Source of the DNA: Cymbidium sinense
Lineage: Eukaryota > Streptophyta > Magnoliopsida > Asparagales > Orchidaceae
Length of the DNA: 64,000 nucleotides
Assembly: GCA_021442155.1 (NCBI GenBank)
Contig: CM038216.1
Span: 89,515,666 to 89,579,665, forward strand
Reading direction: 5' to 3'
The notes under the pieces: model-generated
What the model saw: the letters and a program-made list of their open reading frames with translations, nothing else
The model's database searches: none
Told to the model about the DNA's origin: nothing
Shown here: positions 24,201-36,043 of the stretch, one piece after another
Layout of the letters: each line of letters begins with the position of its first letter
Position numbering within the stretch: the stretch's first letter is position 1
Program-made: the position numbers and the translations under genes

Positions 24201-25110
24201 TTAGTTATTTAGGTTTATTAGTTTAGTTTTTATTAGTTTAATTTTAGTTTTATGTTTATCTTTAGGTTTAGGTTTTAGTTTTTTGTTAGTTTTAGTTATT
24301 ATTAGTTATTAGTTTAGGTTATTAGGGTTTAGGGTTTAGGGTTTAGGGTTTAGGTTTAGTTAGTTTAGTTTAATTGGTTAGTTAGTTTTAGTTAGGTTAG
24401 GTTTAGGTTTAGGTTTAGGGTTTAGCATTTAGGGTTTAGGTTTATTAGTTAGTTTAGTTAGTTATTAGTTAAGTTTAATTTAGTTATTAGTTTATTAGTT
24501 TAGTTAGTTTAATTATATTCAGTTAATTATTAGTTAATTAGTTTTTTTTTGTTTAGGGTTTAGGGTTTAGGTTTAGGTTTAGTTAGCTAACTTTAAGTTT
24601 AGGTTTAAATTAGTTTAGTTTAGTTTTAGTTAGTTTTTAGTTTGTTTAGTGTTTAGGGTTTAGGTTTAGGTTTAGTTAGTTAGTTTAGTGAGTTTAGTTA
24701 GTTAGGTTTAGGTTTAGGTTTAGGGTTTAGGTTTATTAGGTTTAGGGTTTAGTGTTTTAGTTATTAGGTTTAGTTTATTAGGTTTTAGTTAGTTATTATT
24801 AGTTTAGTTATTAAGTAATTAGTTTAGGTTTAGGTTTAGGGTTTAGGGTTTAGGGTTTAGTGTTTAGGGATTAGTTAGTTAATTTAGTTTAGTTTAGTTA
24901 GTTTAGTTAGGTCTAGGGTTTAGGTTTATTATTAGTTTAGTTTATTAGGGTTTGGGGTTTAAGGTTTAGGTTTAGTTAGTTTAGTTTAGCTTTAGTTATT
25001 AGTTTAGTTAGTTTGTTTTAGTTTTAGTTAGGTTTAGTAATTAGTTTTAGTTTTAGTTTAAGGTTTAGGGTTTAACGTTTAGGGTTTAGAGTTTAGGGTT
25101 TAGGTTTATT

Positions 25111-25994
25111 TTATTTTTATTTTAGGTTTAGTTTTTTTTAGGGTTTAGGTTTCATTATTTATTTATTTATGTTTTATTTTTAGGTTTATTTTTATGTTTA
25201 GGTTTTTATCTAGTTTTTATTTTATTTGATTTTAAGTTTATTTTATTTTTAGTTTTTATTTTATTTAGATTTTTTATTCTTAGGTTTATTTTATTTTTGA
25301 GTTTAGTTTAGGTTTTTATTTATTTTATTTTATTTTATTTTTATTTTTATTTTGTTTTATTTTTAGGTTTAGGTTTAGGTTTTAGATTAGGTTTTTATTT
25401 TATGTTTTTAGTTTATTTTATTTAGGTTTAGGTTTTTTATTTATTTTATTTTTAGGTTTTATTTAGTTTAGGTTTATGTTTTAGGTTTTTATGGTTTAGG
25501 GTTTAGTGTTAAGGGTTTTTGTATAAGGTTTTAGGGTTTAGGATTTAGGGTTAGTATTTAGGGTTTAGGGTGTGTTTAGGCTTTAAGGTTTAGGGATTTG
25601 TGTGTTTAGGGTCTAGGGTTTAGGTTCATTTAGGAGTTTAGGTTTAACTTTAAGGTTTAAGTTTTAGTGTTTAGTTTAAATTTAGGTTTTAGGGTTTAGG
25701 AGTTTAGGTTTAGGATAAGGTTTAAGGTTAGTTTAGGTTTAGGTTTTAGTTAGTTTAGGTTTAAGGTTTAAACTTTAGGTTTAAGTTTTAGGTTATAGTT
25801 TAGAGTTTAGGGTTAGTTTAAGTTTAGAGTTTAGTTTAGGGTTTAGGGTTTAAAGTTAGGTTAGATTAGGGTTTAGGGTTTAAGTTCTGATTTAGGGTTT
25901 GATTTAGGGTTAGGGTTTAGTTAGTTTAGGGTTTTTTTAGTTGATTTTGGGTTTATTTAGGTTTAGGGTTTAAGATTTAAATTTTATTTTTTTT
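25111..25994 (+). repeat. TTTTA-rich block followed by TTTAGGG block
   Basis: 25,111-25,490 is TTTTATTTTAGG-type sequence. 25,490-25,985 is a variable TTTAGGG block with many AAGG and GTTTAG variants. It corresponds in position and order to 9,701-10,962 in the left copy. Confidence 0.8.
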
Positions 25995-27800
25995 AAATTA
26001 AGCAAACAAGTAGGCCTAAGTTTATTTAGTTTATTTTATTTTTTTCTTTCTATTTAGGTTTATTTTATATTTTTATTTAGTTTATTTTATTTATTCTATG
26101 TTTATTTATTTTAGTTTAGGTTTTGTTTATTTTTTAGGTTTCAATTTAGGTTTATGTTTATTTTTTTAGCTTAGTTTTATTTTTATTTTATTTTTTTTAT
26201 TTTAGGCTTAGGTTTAGGTTTTTATTTTATTTTTTTAGGTTTAAGTTTTAAGTTTTTATTTTAAGTTTATTTTTAGGTTTTATTTTTTAGTTTAAGTTTA
26301 GGTTTAATTATAGTTTATTTTATTTTATTTAGTTTAGGGTTTTAGCTTTAGTTTATTTTAGGTTTAGGTTTTATTTATTTTAGTTTAGTTTATTTTAGTT
26401 TAGGTTTAGGTTTATTTTATTTTTTTTATTTTAGGTTTAGGTTTTTTTAGTTTAGTTTTAGGTTTTGTTTTTTATTTATTTTAGGATTTATTTTTTGGTT
26501 TAGGTTTTTATTTAGTTTTTATTTTATTTTATTTTAGGTTTATTTTATTTTTTTTATTTTAGTTTTATTTTATTTATTTTTTTTTTTTTTTTTTTAGTTT
26601 AGTTTAGGTTTTTATTTATTTAATTTTAGTTTAGTTTTTTATTTTTACGTTTAGGTTTAGGTTTAGGTTTTAGTTTAGGTTTTTATTTTATTTTATTTTT
26701 TTATTTAGGTTTAGGTTTATTTATTTGAATGTTTTATTTAGTTTAGGTTTAACTTTTTAAGTTTTAGGGTTTAGGGTTTAGTGTTTAGGGTTTGGGGTTT
26801 ATGGTTTAGGGTTTAGGATTGTAGGTTTTATGGTTTAGGTTTGGGTTTTGGGTTTAGGGTTTAGGGTTTTTTTTTTAGGGTTTAGGGTTTAAAGTTTAAG
26901 GTTTAGGGTTTAGGGTTGTAGGTTTAGGGTTAGGGTTTAGGGTTTAGGGTTTAGGGTTAGGGTTTTTTTTTTTCTTATTTAGGTAGGTTTAGTTTTATTT
27001 AGTATATTTTTAGATTTATTTTATTTTATTTAGTATAATTAGTATATTTTTTTTATTTTTACCTAATTTTAATTTTATTTTTATTTAGTTTAGTTTATTT
27101 ATTTTGGGTTTATTAATTTTAGTTTAGTTTTTTTATTTTAGTTTACTTTTTACTTTTAGGTTTAGGTTTAGGGTTTAGGTTTAGGTTTAGTTTTGTTTAG
27201 TTTAGTTTAGTTTCTTTTAGTCTTGGTTTAGATTTATTTTATTTTTTTAGGTTTAGGTTTTTTTTAGGGTTTAAGTTTTATTATTTATTTATTTTTAAGT
27301 ATATTTTTTAGGTTTAGGTTTTTACTTAGTTTTTATTTTATCTGATTTTTGGTTAATCTTATTTTTATTTTATTAGTTAAGGTTTTTATTTATTTTATTT
27401 TAGTTTAGTTTTTATTTCTTATTTACTTTTCTTTTTTGGTATAGGTTTCTGTTCTAGTTTAGTTTTTTATTTTATTTTATTTTTTATTTTATTTTGGTTT
27501 AAGTTTTTTAATTTATTTTATTTTTACATTTTATTTAGTTCAGGTTTAGCTTTTTAGCTTTTTAGGGTTTAGGGTTTAGGGTTTAGGCTTTGGAGTTCAA
27601 GGTTTAGGGTTTACGATTTAGGGTTTAGGGTTTAGGGTTTATGGTTTAGGGTCTAGGGCTTAGGTTTTAGGGTTTAGGGTTTAGGGTTTAGGGTTTTAGG
27701 GTTTAGAGTTTATGATTTTTACAATTTAGCATTTAAGGTTTATGGTTTAGGTTTTAGGCCTAGGGTTTAGGTTTTAGTTTATGATTTAGGGTTTTTGTTT
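25995..27800 (+). repeat. Boundary motif and two TTTTA/TTTAGGG module repeats
   Basis: It starts with AAATTAAGCAAACAAGTAGG. T-rich sequence runs to about 26,755, a TTTAGGG block to about 26,965, a weak boundary (poly-T then AGGTAGGTTTAG) follows, then T-rich sequence to about 27,560 and TTTAGGG to about 27,800. It ends against the glycine-rich-protein pseudogene piece. A T17 run lies near 26,579-26,595. Confidence 0.82.
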
Positions 27801-28290
27801 TTTTTAAAAAGAATAAATTCAAATTAAACATTTCTTCTTTTTGATTTAATCAACTAAGAAACATACCAAGTTTTCGAAGACATAAGCGATGACATAGATA
27901 AAAAAATGTGCACGCATATAGAAAGTCAAAAATCCTAGATAACTAGAATCGTCTCTACTATAAAGACACAGTTCCATAAGTATTAGATCGGATCGGTCAT
28001 TCTTCAGTTTCTCTATTTCCAATCAAAACCCCCAGGGGCTCTTGAGTAGCGAGATCCATCTTCATATCTCTGATCTCTTCGTCCACCACCACCATGGATG
28101 TAACCTCCATTGCTCCTCCCGCCTCCATAACTACCAATGCTCTAACCTCCACCTCCATATCAACCAGCACCTCTATATCCCCCACCACCTCTGTGATAAC
28201 TGTCACCTCCGCCTTCGCCTCCACTGCCATATCTAGATTGAGCATGGTAGACGGTGATGTTCCTGCCGTCAAGGTTGTACCCATTCTTAG
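27801..28290 (-). pseudogene. Glycine-rich RNA-binding protein, C-terminal fragment and 3' UTR, copy 1
   Basis: Read on the minus strand from 28,290 and allowing stops, the sequence gives K-N-G-Y-N-L-D-G-R-N-I-T-V, the end of an RRM. Then comes Q-S-R-Y-G-S-G-G-E-G-G-G-D, G-G-G-G-Y-R, Y-G-G-G-R-S-N-G-G-Y, G-G-G-G-R-R-D, and D-G-S-R-Y-S-R before a TAG at 28,013-28,015. This is the C-terminal half of a plant GRP7-type RNA-binding protein (RRM followed by a glycine/arginine/tyrosine tail). The RRM N-terminal two-thirds is missing, and at least two in-frame stops interrupt the glycine tail, so it is dead. About 200 bp of 3' UTR follow on the minus strand. The glycine codons in other frames create long spurious ORFs. 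Both ends join TTTAGGG-type repeat. Confidence 0.88.
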
Positions 28291-29605
28291 GGTTTAGGTT
28301 TAGGTTTAGGTTAATCAGGTTTTAGGGCTTAGATTTTATTTTAATTTATTTAGTTACTTTATGTTTAGGTTTAGGGTTTGGTATTTAGGTTTTAGGGTTT
28401 AGAGTTTAGGGTTTAGAGTTTAGGTATAGGGTATAGGGTTTAGGGTATAGGGTTTATGGTTTAAGATTTAGGGTTTTTTAGGGTTTAAGTTTTAGGCTTT
28501 AAGGTTTAGGGTTGTAGGTTCAGTGTTGTAGGTTTCGGGTTTATTTTAGGGTTTAGATTTTAAGGGTTATTTAGTTTACTTCTTATTTTTGTTATTTTTT
28601 TATTTTTATTTAGTTTGGTTTATTTATTTTAGGTTTATTTATTTTAGTTTAGGTTTATTTATTTTAGTTTATTTCTTAGGTTTAGGTTTAGGTTTATGTT
28701 ACTTTTTAGTTTAGTTTTACTTTTAATTTATATTTTAGGTTTAGGTTTTAGTTTTTATTTTTAGGTTTAGTTTAGGTTTTTATTTTATTATTTTAGGCTT
28801 AGGTCTTAGGTTTTATTTTTTAGTTTAGGCTTAAGTTTATTTTTAGTTTATTTTATTTTATTTAGTTTAGGGTTCAGGTATAGGTTTTATTTATTTTAGT
28901 TTTGTTTATTTTAGTTTAGGTTTAGGTTTATTTTATTTGTTTATTTTAGGTTTAGGTTTTTATTTTTAGTTTAGGGTTTAGGTTTTATTTTATATTTATT
29001 TTAGGTTTATTTTTTAGGTTTAGGTTTTTATTTAGTTTTTATTTATTTTAATTTAGGTTTATTTTATTTTTATTTTACATTTAGTTTTCATTTTATTTAG
29101 GTTTTTTATTTTTATTTTATTTTTTAGTTTAGTTTAGGCTTTTATTTATTTTGTTTTATATTAGTTTTTATTTTTATTTTATTTTATTTTTTAAGTTTAG
29201 GTTCAAGTTTAGGTTTTAGTTTAGGTTTTTATTTTATTTTTTATTTTATTTAGGTTTAAGTTTTTTATTTATTTTAGTTTTAGGTTTTATTGAGTATAGG
29301 TTTAAGTTTTTAGGTTTTTAAGGTTTAGGGTTTAGGCTTTAGGGTATAGGGTATAGGGTTTGGGGTTTAATGTTTATGGTTTAGGGTTGTAGGATTTAGG
29401 GTTTTAGGTTTAGGGTTTAGGTATTTTTTAGGGTTTAGTGTTTAGGATTTAAGGTTTAAGGTTTAGGATCAGGGTTTAGTGTTTTGGGGTTTAGGGTTTA
29501 GTGTTTAGGGTTTAGGATTTTTAGGGTTTAGGGTTTAGGGTTGAGGGTTTAAGTTTTAGGTCTAGGGTTCAAGTTTTAGTTTAGGATTTAAGGATTTAGG
29601 TTTTT
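28291..29605 (+). repeat. TTTAGGG block, TTTTA-rich block, TTTAGGG block
   Basis: 28,291-28,565 is variable TTTAGGG with several GGTATAGGG forms. 28,566-29,315 is T-rich with TTTAGGTTTAGG runs. 29,316-29,605 is TTTAGGG again. No clear boundary motif separates the first two; at 28,560 there is only TTTTAAGGGTTATTTAG. Confidence 0.8.
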
Positions 29606-30078
29606 TTTTAGTAGAGAACAAATTCATTTTCAACATTTTTTCTTTTCGATTTCATCAACCAAGTAACACACCAAGTTTTCTAAGACACAAGTGATGACAT
29701 AGACAAAAAATGGGCATGCATAGAGAAATTTTAAAATCATTGATAACTAGAATAGTCTCTACTATAAAGATACAGTTCCATAAGTAGCAGATCGGATCGG
29801 TCGTTCCTCAGTATCTCTAATTCCCATTAGAAGAACCCTGGCCTCTCGAGTAGCGTGATCCACAATCGTATCCCCGATCTCTCCCTCCACCACCACCATG
29901 GCTGTAACCTCCGCTACACTTCCTGCGCTCCATAAACACTACTACTCTGACCACCACCTTGTTATCAACCAGCACCTCCAGATCCCCCACCACCACTATG
30001 ATGACTGCCGCCTTCGCCTTCGCCTCCACTGCCAGATCTAGATTGAGCTCGGATGTTCCTGCCAAGGTTCTCGCCCAT
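29606..30078 (-). pseudogene. Glycine-rich RNA-binding protein, C-terminal fragment and 3' UTR, copy 2
   Basis: The second copy of the same fragment. On the minus strand an M-G-E-N-L-G-R-N-I-R-A-Q-S-R start is followed by S-G-S-G-G-E-G-E-G-G-S. Adjacent stops (TGA TAA) and a frame change come next. The correct tail, G-G-Y-S-H-G-G-G-G-G-R-D-R-G-Y-D then G-S-R-Y-S-R, ends at the TAG at 29,817-29,819. The 3' UTR down to about 29,606 matches copies 1 and 3, including plus-strand gatgacatagac and tctactataaaga. It keeps the best-preserved C-terminus of the set. Its 5' edge joins the repeat at the same CCCATT point as the other copies. Confidence 0.88.
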
Positions 30079-30416
30079 TATTGTGGTTTTGGTTTAAGTT
30101 TAGGTTTATCAAGTTTTAGGGTTTAGGTTTATTTCTTAATTTATTTAGTTACTTTAAGTTTTGGTTTAGGGTTGGAGGTTTAGTATTTAGGGTTTGGGGT
30201 CAGGGTTTAGGGTTTAAGAGGTGGTTTACTTTTAGGGTTTAGGGTTGTGGTTTAGGGTATGTGGCATGGGTTTAGGGTTTGGGTTTAAGATACGTGATTT
30301 TAGAGTTTTGAAGGTTTACTTTAGGCTTATGGTTTAGGGTTGTAGGTCTCAGCTGTAGCTTGTCAAGGGTTAGATTTAGGATCTGAGTTTAGTGGTTTAG
30401 TGTTTAGGGTTTTTTT
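30079..30416 (+). repeat. Variable TTTAGGG block
   Basis: Telomere-type heptamers with unusually many GTGG and GCATGG variants. This is the first sign of the G+C shift that dominates further right. Confidence 0.75.
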
Positions 30417-31309
30417 AAAAAAATCAAACCAAGATTAGGTCTTTGGCTTATTTAGTTTATTTAGTTTATTTTATTTATATTAATTTTATTATTTATATTT
30501 ATATTTATTTTTTAATTTTATTTAGTTTTGTTTATTTATTTTAGTTTAGCTTTTATTTTAGTTTATTTTTTTGGTTTAGGTTTATGTTTAGTTTTTAGTT
30601 TAGTTTTATTGTATATTTTAGGTTTAGGTTTTAGTTTATATTTTTAGGTTTTGGTTTAGTTTTATTTTCTTTTAGCTTTAGATTTTAGGTTTTATTTTAG
30701 GTTTATTTGTTTTACTTTTAGTTTAAGCTTTAGGTTTACCTTAATTTATTTTATTTTATCTGTTTAGGGTCTCTAGCTTATTTTAGTTTTAGGTTTAGGT
30801 TTTATTTATTTTTAGTTTAGTTTATCTTATTTTAGGTTTAGGTTTATTTTATTTTATTTATTTTATGTTTATTTTTTTTTAGTTTAGGTTATTATTTCGT
30901 AATTTTAGGTTTTATTTTTATGTTTATTTTTTACATTTAGGTTTTCATTTTTTTATTTTAGTGTTATTTTATTTTTATTTTAAGTAAGATTTTATTTTAT
31001 TTAGGTTTTATTTTATATTTTTATTTTATAGGTTAGGTTTTATTTAGTTTTATTTTATTTTATTTTATATCTTTATTTAGGTTTAGTTTATTTATTTTAT
31101 TAGGTTTATTTAGTTTAGCTCAGTTTTAGCCTTTTAGGGTGGCCTCTCCCAGGGCCTAGGGCCTGTGTGGCTAGGGTCAGAGCCTGGGCTCAGGATCTGG
31201 AGCTCAGGGTTATAGGTCAGGGTCAGGGTTTAAGCCTTGGATATATGGCATGTGGTTTTAGATCTTTGTGTCTAGGCCAGGTGGTTTTATTTGATTTGAT
31301 TTTTTTTTT
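30417..31309 (+). repeat. Array module: TTTTA-rich then GC-rich (about 0.9 kb)
   Basis: The boundary is AAATCAAACCAAGATTAGG. The T-rich block runs to about 31,130. A GC-rich block at 31,131-31,290 carries CCCAGGG, CCTAGGG and GCTCAGG units, and poly-T then leads into the next boundary. The GC-rich block occupies the place where earlier modules have TTTAGGG. Confidence 0.82.
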
Positions 31310-32224
31310 CAAAATTAAGTAAACTATTAGGTTTAGGTTTATTTAGTTTTTTATTTATTTATTTTAGTTTAATTTATTTATTTGAAGTTTATTTATTTGA
31401 GTTTATTATTTTAAGTTTAGGTTTTAGGTTTTTATTTAGGTTTATTTTTATGTATTATTTTTTAGTTTAAGTTTAGGTTCATTTTTAGTTAATTTTATTT
31501 AGTTTTGAGTTTAGGTTTAGTTTATTTTGTGTCTCAGTTTAGTTTTATTTATTTTAGTTTAGTTTATTATATAGTTTAGGTTTATTTCATTTATTTTAGT
31601 CAGTAATTTCTTTAGTTTAAGGTTTAAGTGTTATTTTTTATTTATTTTTAGGTTTTATTATTAGGTATAGATTTTTCTTTAGTTTTTATTTTATTTTATT
31701 TTAAGTTTATTTATTTTTTATTTATCATTTAGTTTTTATTTTATTTAGGTTTTTTAATTTTAGGTTTATTTTATTTTAAAGTTTAGTTTAAGTTCTTATT
31801 TATTTTATTTTAATCTCATTTTTATTTTATATTTTAATTAATTTTTTGGTTTAGGTTTAAGTTTTAGGTTTAGGTTTTTATTTTATTTTATTTTATTTTA
31901 TTTAGATTTAGGTTTTTATTCTAATATTTTACTTTTATTTAGTTTAGGTTTAGGTTTTAGTTTTATGATTTCTGGGTTTAGTGTTTAGTTTTGTGGTTCA
32001 AGATTTATGGTCTAGTTTTCAGCTTTTGTGGGTTTGGGTTGTGGGTTTAGGGTTTAAGGTTTGCACTTTTTAGGGTTTGTGGTCAGGGTTTAGTGTTTAA
32101 TGTTTGTGGTTTAAGGTTTATGGTCAATTTAGAGTTTAGGATTTGGCTTTAGGGTTTGTGGTTTTGGGTTCATGTTTTGTGGTTTTGGGTTTTAGGGTTT
32201 TAGCGTTTTTGGATTTAGGATTTT
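31310..32224 (+). repeat. Array module: TTTTA-rich then TTTAGGG/TTTGTGG (about 0.9 kb)
   Basis: The boundary is AAAATTAAGTAAACTATTAGG, followed by T-rich sequence to about 31,970. A weakly converted block with TTTGTGG and TTTAGGG units follows. Most of it has not shifted to GC-rich, unlike its neighbours on both sides. Confidence 0.8.
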
Positions 32225-33719
32225 AAAAAAAAATTAAGTAACCGACAGTTTAGTTTATTTAGTTTATTTTATTTATTTTAGTTTTTTTTATTTTTATTTT
32301 ATTTAAGTTTATTTTCTTAATTTAGTTTTCTTTATTTAATTTAAGTCTATTTATTTTAAGTTTATTTTTATTTTATAGTTTAGTTTTAATTTTATTTTAT
32401 TTTTTAGATTTTAGTTTTATTTTTTATTTTTAGGTTTATGTTTTGTTTTTTATTTTAATTTTTAGGTTTAGGTTTAGGTTTTTATTTTATGTTTATTTTT
32501 AGGTTATATTTTAATTTTATGTTTAGGTTTATTTTTAATTTATTTAATTTTATTTAGTTTAGGGTTTAGGTTTAGTTTATTTTAGGTTTAGGTATAGGCT
32601 TTATTTATTTTAGTTTAGTTTATTTTAGTTTAAGTTTAAATTTATTTTATTTTATTTATTTTATGTTTAGTTTTTTTTTAGTTTAGGGTTTATGTTTAGG
32701 TTTATTTTTTAGGTTTTGGTTTTATCTTTATCTTTATTTTATTTTTATTTTACTTTTAGTTTTATTTTATTTAGCTATTTTATTTTTAGTTTATTTTATT
32801 TTACTTTAGTTTAGGTTTTATTTATTATTTTAGTTTAATCTTTTAAGGTTTAGGTTTAGTTTTTGAGGTTTTTATCTTATTTTATCTATTTATTTTAGGT
32901 TTTATTTATTTACTTTACATCTATCTTGTCCAAGTTTGGCCTTGGTGGTCAGGCCTGTGGCCCAGGGCCTGTGGCTCAGTCTTCAGTGGCCCACAAGGCC
33001 CAGTTGAGCCCAGGGCCTTAGGCCTCTGGTCTTAGGGTCTTTGGGCCCAGCTCAGGGTCACCCTCCGACATGGGCCGAGGGCCTGGGCTCCCAAACCATG
33101 GCCCAGCCATCTTGGCCAGGATTGGCCCAAGATCTTCTGGGCCTCTCAGTGGCCAGGCACTCAGTGGCCCAGGGCCCAGATCTTGTGGCCTAGGGCCCAG
33201 GGCCTAGGCTTAAAGATCTAGGGCTCAGGATCAGGCCTGTGGCCCATGATCTTGGGTCCGGTCCGTGGCCCAGGGTAGGCTAGGGCAGAGCCCAGCCTCA
33301 GCCTTGGGTTTTGGCTCAGTATTTAGCTCAAGGTCAAGTCAGGGCCCAGGGGATCAAAGTGGGTGGTCAGTGGTAGACAAGATCTGGCCCAGGGTCATAG
33401 TGGCCTGTATTATGTTTAGTAGCCTAGAGTGGCTAGCCTCCAGTTTGTGGTAAGTGGCCTGTAGGATGGCTTCAGTGGTAGAGCCTATGGTTTTATTTAG
33501 TATACATTTATCTTTAGTTAAGATTTTATTTTTATTTTGTTTGGTTTTTGTTTAGCTTTTATTTTAGGTTTATTTTTAGGTTTTATTTTAACCTTTGGTT
33601 TAGGTTTATTTTAGTTTATTATAATTTAGTTTAAAGCCAGTTTAATTTATTTTAGGTGCCTGTGTGGTTATCAGGTCTGAGGAGTGCCTAGTTTTTCTGA
33701 TTTAGGTTTAGGGTTTTAT
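32225..33719 (+). repeat. Array module with large GC-rich block (about 1.5 kb)
   Basis: The boundary is AAATTAAGTAACCGACAG. The T-rich block runs to about 32,930. The GC-rich block at about 32,930-33,490 is built from GGCCCAGGGCC, CTCAGTGGCC and GGCCTAGG units. A short T-rich return follows. An open frame at 33,265-33,453 only translates the repeat and is not a gene. Confidence 0.82.
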
Positions 33720-35197
33720 AAAAAAACAAGTAAACCAAGTAGGTAAGTTTATTTAGTTTATTTATATAAGTTTATTTTATTTTAATTTTATTTATGTTTA
33801 TTTTTTATTTTAGTTTATTTTATTTATTTTTTTATTTATTTATTTATTTTTATTTAAGTTTATTTTTAGGTTTAGTTTAGTTTATGTTTACTTTAGTTTA
33901 GTTTATTTTTAATTAAAATTTGGTAGGTTTTAATTTTATTTAGGTTTAGTTTAAGTTTTTATTTTATTATAGGTTTAGGTTTTGTGTTTTTATTTATTTT
34001 TTTATTTTTTAGTTTAGTTTAAATTTATTTTAATTTATTTTATTTTATTTAGTTTAGTTAAGGTTAAAGTTTATTTATTTTAGTTTGGGTTTATTTTATT
34101 ATGTTTTTAGTTTAGGTTTTTTCAAGGCCTAGATTTAATTTTATGTATTTTAGGTTTATTTTGTTTTATTTTAAGGCCTAGGTTTATATTTAGTTTATTT
34201 GACATTTAGCTCACATTATTTTATTTTTTGTTTAGTTTTATTTTATTTAGGTTTTTATCTTTAAGTTTATTTTATCTTTTATTTAGTTTAGGATCTTTAT
34301 TAATCCATTTTTAGTTAGTTTTATTATTTTATTATTGGTTTAGGCTAGGCCTTTAGTTTAGGTTTTATTTCATTTTTATCTTTATTTAGGCTTTTATTTA
34401 TTTATTTTATTAGTATTATCTTTGTTTTATTTTGTGATCTTTAGGTTTAGGTTTAGGGTTTAGTGGCCCAGCCCAGTGGGGCCCATGGTCTGGGGCCTGT
34501 TTAAGCCCAGGGCCCAGGTCAGTGACAGAGCCACGCCTCAGGGCCCAGGTCAGGTCAGGTCACAACCTAGGCCCAGTGCTCAAACCAGACTCAGATCAGT
34601 GGATATATATGCCCAGGTCAGGGCTCAGGATTTGGCTAGGGCCCAGGACTAGTGTTAGGATCTACGCTGTGTTTAGAATGCTTGTGGCCTGTATCTGTCA
34701 GTGCCCAAGGTAGGGTCAGTGGCCTGGCTGGGCCAGATCATGGCCTAGGTTAGCCTTTCAGGCCTGTGGGTCGTGCCTAGCTATTTTAGGTTTATTTATT
34801 TATTTTATCTTATTTTTATTTTGGTCAATTTTGGGTCTATTTATTTATTACCATATAGATCTTATTTTAAGGTATTTTAGGTTTAGGTTTTATTTTTTAG
34901 GTTTATTTTAATTTTTTCTAAGTTTTATCTTTATTTATGATTTTATTCTTAGGTTCATCTTATCTTATAGTTTAATTTTATCTTTATTTTAGTATTTTAT
35001 TTATTTAATATTTTATTAGTTTAGGTTTTAGTTTAGGTTTTATTTTAATTCATTTATTTTATTTATTTCTTTTAGGTAATTAGTTTAGTTTTTTGTGGTT
35101 TGGTTTCAGTTTTTTTTTGGAGGGGTCCTATTTAGTGTTTAGTTTAGCCTGGGTTTAGGGTCAGTTTTTAGGATTAGAGCTTAGTTTAGCTTCTTTT
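33720..35197 (+). repeat. Array module with GC-rich block (about 1.5 kb)
   Basis: The boundary is AAAAAACAAGTAAACCAAGTAGG, then T-rich sequence to about 34,450. The GC-rich block at about 34,455-34,780 has GCCCAGG, CTCAGG and GGGCCCAGG units. T-rich sequence with many ATCTTA variants then runs to the next boundary. Confidence 0.8.
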
Positions 35198-36043
35198 TAA
35201 ATCAATTGATAGATTTAGGTTTATTTATTATTTTTAGTTTATTTTATTTTTTTTAATTTATGTTTATTTTGATTTTAATTTAATTTAGTTTTATCTTATT
35301 TTATTTTAGTTTAGGTTTTATCTTAGTTTATAGGTTAGCTCATAATTTTAGTTGAGTTTTATTTAAGTTAAGTATATGTTTTATTTTTATTTTATGTTAA
35401 GGTAGGTCTTTATTTTATTTTGGTTTTATTTTAGTTTAGGTTTATTATTATATTTAGTTTAGGTGTAAGTTTAGCTTTATTTATTTTAGTTTAGTTTATT
35501 TTATTTTATTTTAGGTTTATGTTTTAGAGTTTAGGTTTTATTTTATTTATTTTTAGATTTTATTTTAGGATTTTAGATTTAAGTTTTATTTAGGTTTTAA
35601 TTCTTTATTTTAGGTTTATTTATTTTATTTTACATTTAGTTTTATTTTATATGGTTTATTCCAAGTTTATGTTATTTTTTAGTTTAAGTTATTTTATTTT
35701 ATCCCGTTTATTATTATTTATTTTATTTTATTAGCTTAGGCTAGGTTTAGTGGGTTTTATTTATTTTAAATTTTGGTTTATTTATTTATTTTATTTGGTT
35801 TTATTTATAGGTTTGTGGTTTGTGGTCAGTTTAGGCCTAGTCTGAGCCTGTGAGCCCAGGTCAGTGGAGAATGGCCCAAGGTCCAGGATCTGTGGCTAGG
35901 GCTCAGGTCAGGGCCTAGTGGCCTGGGGTCAGGCTCAGGGCTCATGGCTCATACATAGGGTTTAGGGCCTGTGGAGGCAGTGGCTATAGGGCCTGTAGGC
36001 TCTAGGCCTGGGATCTAGCTCAGTGCAAGGCCTAGGTTTCTTT
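35198..36043 (+). repeat. Array module with GC-rich block (about 0.85 kb)
   Basis: The boundary is degenerate (AAATCAATTGATAGATTTAGG). The T-rich block runs to about 35,820 and the GC-rich block covers about 35,820-36,035, the latter with GGCTCAGGG, GGGCCTAG and GGCCTG units. Confidence 0.78.

Larger units (their letters stand above)
13546..25110 (+). repeat. Degenerate telomere-like array, right copy (duplicate of 621-9,700)
   Basis: Same T2-4 A G1-3 unit structure and C depletion as the left array. The order of G-rich patches and odd variants is shared: 14,211-14,330 matches 1,240-1,350, 18,780-18,850 matches 3,170-3,240, and 24,949-25,090 matches 9,360-9,540. The copy offset grows from about 12.94 kb at the start to about 15.55 kb at the end, so this copy carries roughly 2.6 kb of extra internal duplication. 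No genes are seen. Confidence 0.92.

Noticed and set aside
27997..28284. Minus-strand valine/glutamate-rich frames over the glycine-rich-protein copies (also 37,296-37,622)
   Set aside because: They are long only because the +1 reading of glycine codons avoids stops. The glycine-rich frame matches the known family and is broken.
28042..28297. Plus-strand frames over glycine-rich-protein copy 1 (and likewise at 37,380-37,635)
   Set aside because: They are histidine/serine/threonine-rich antisense readings of GGN codons. The family-like protein is on the minus strand and in a different frame.
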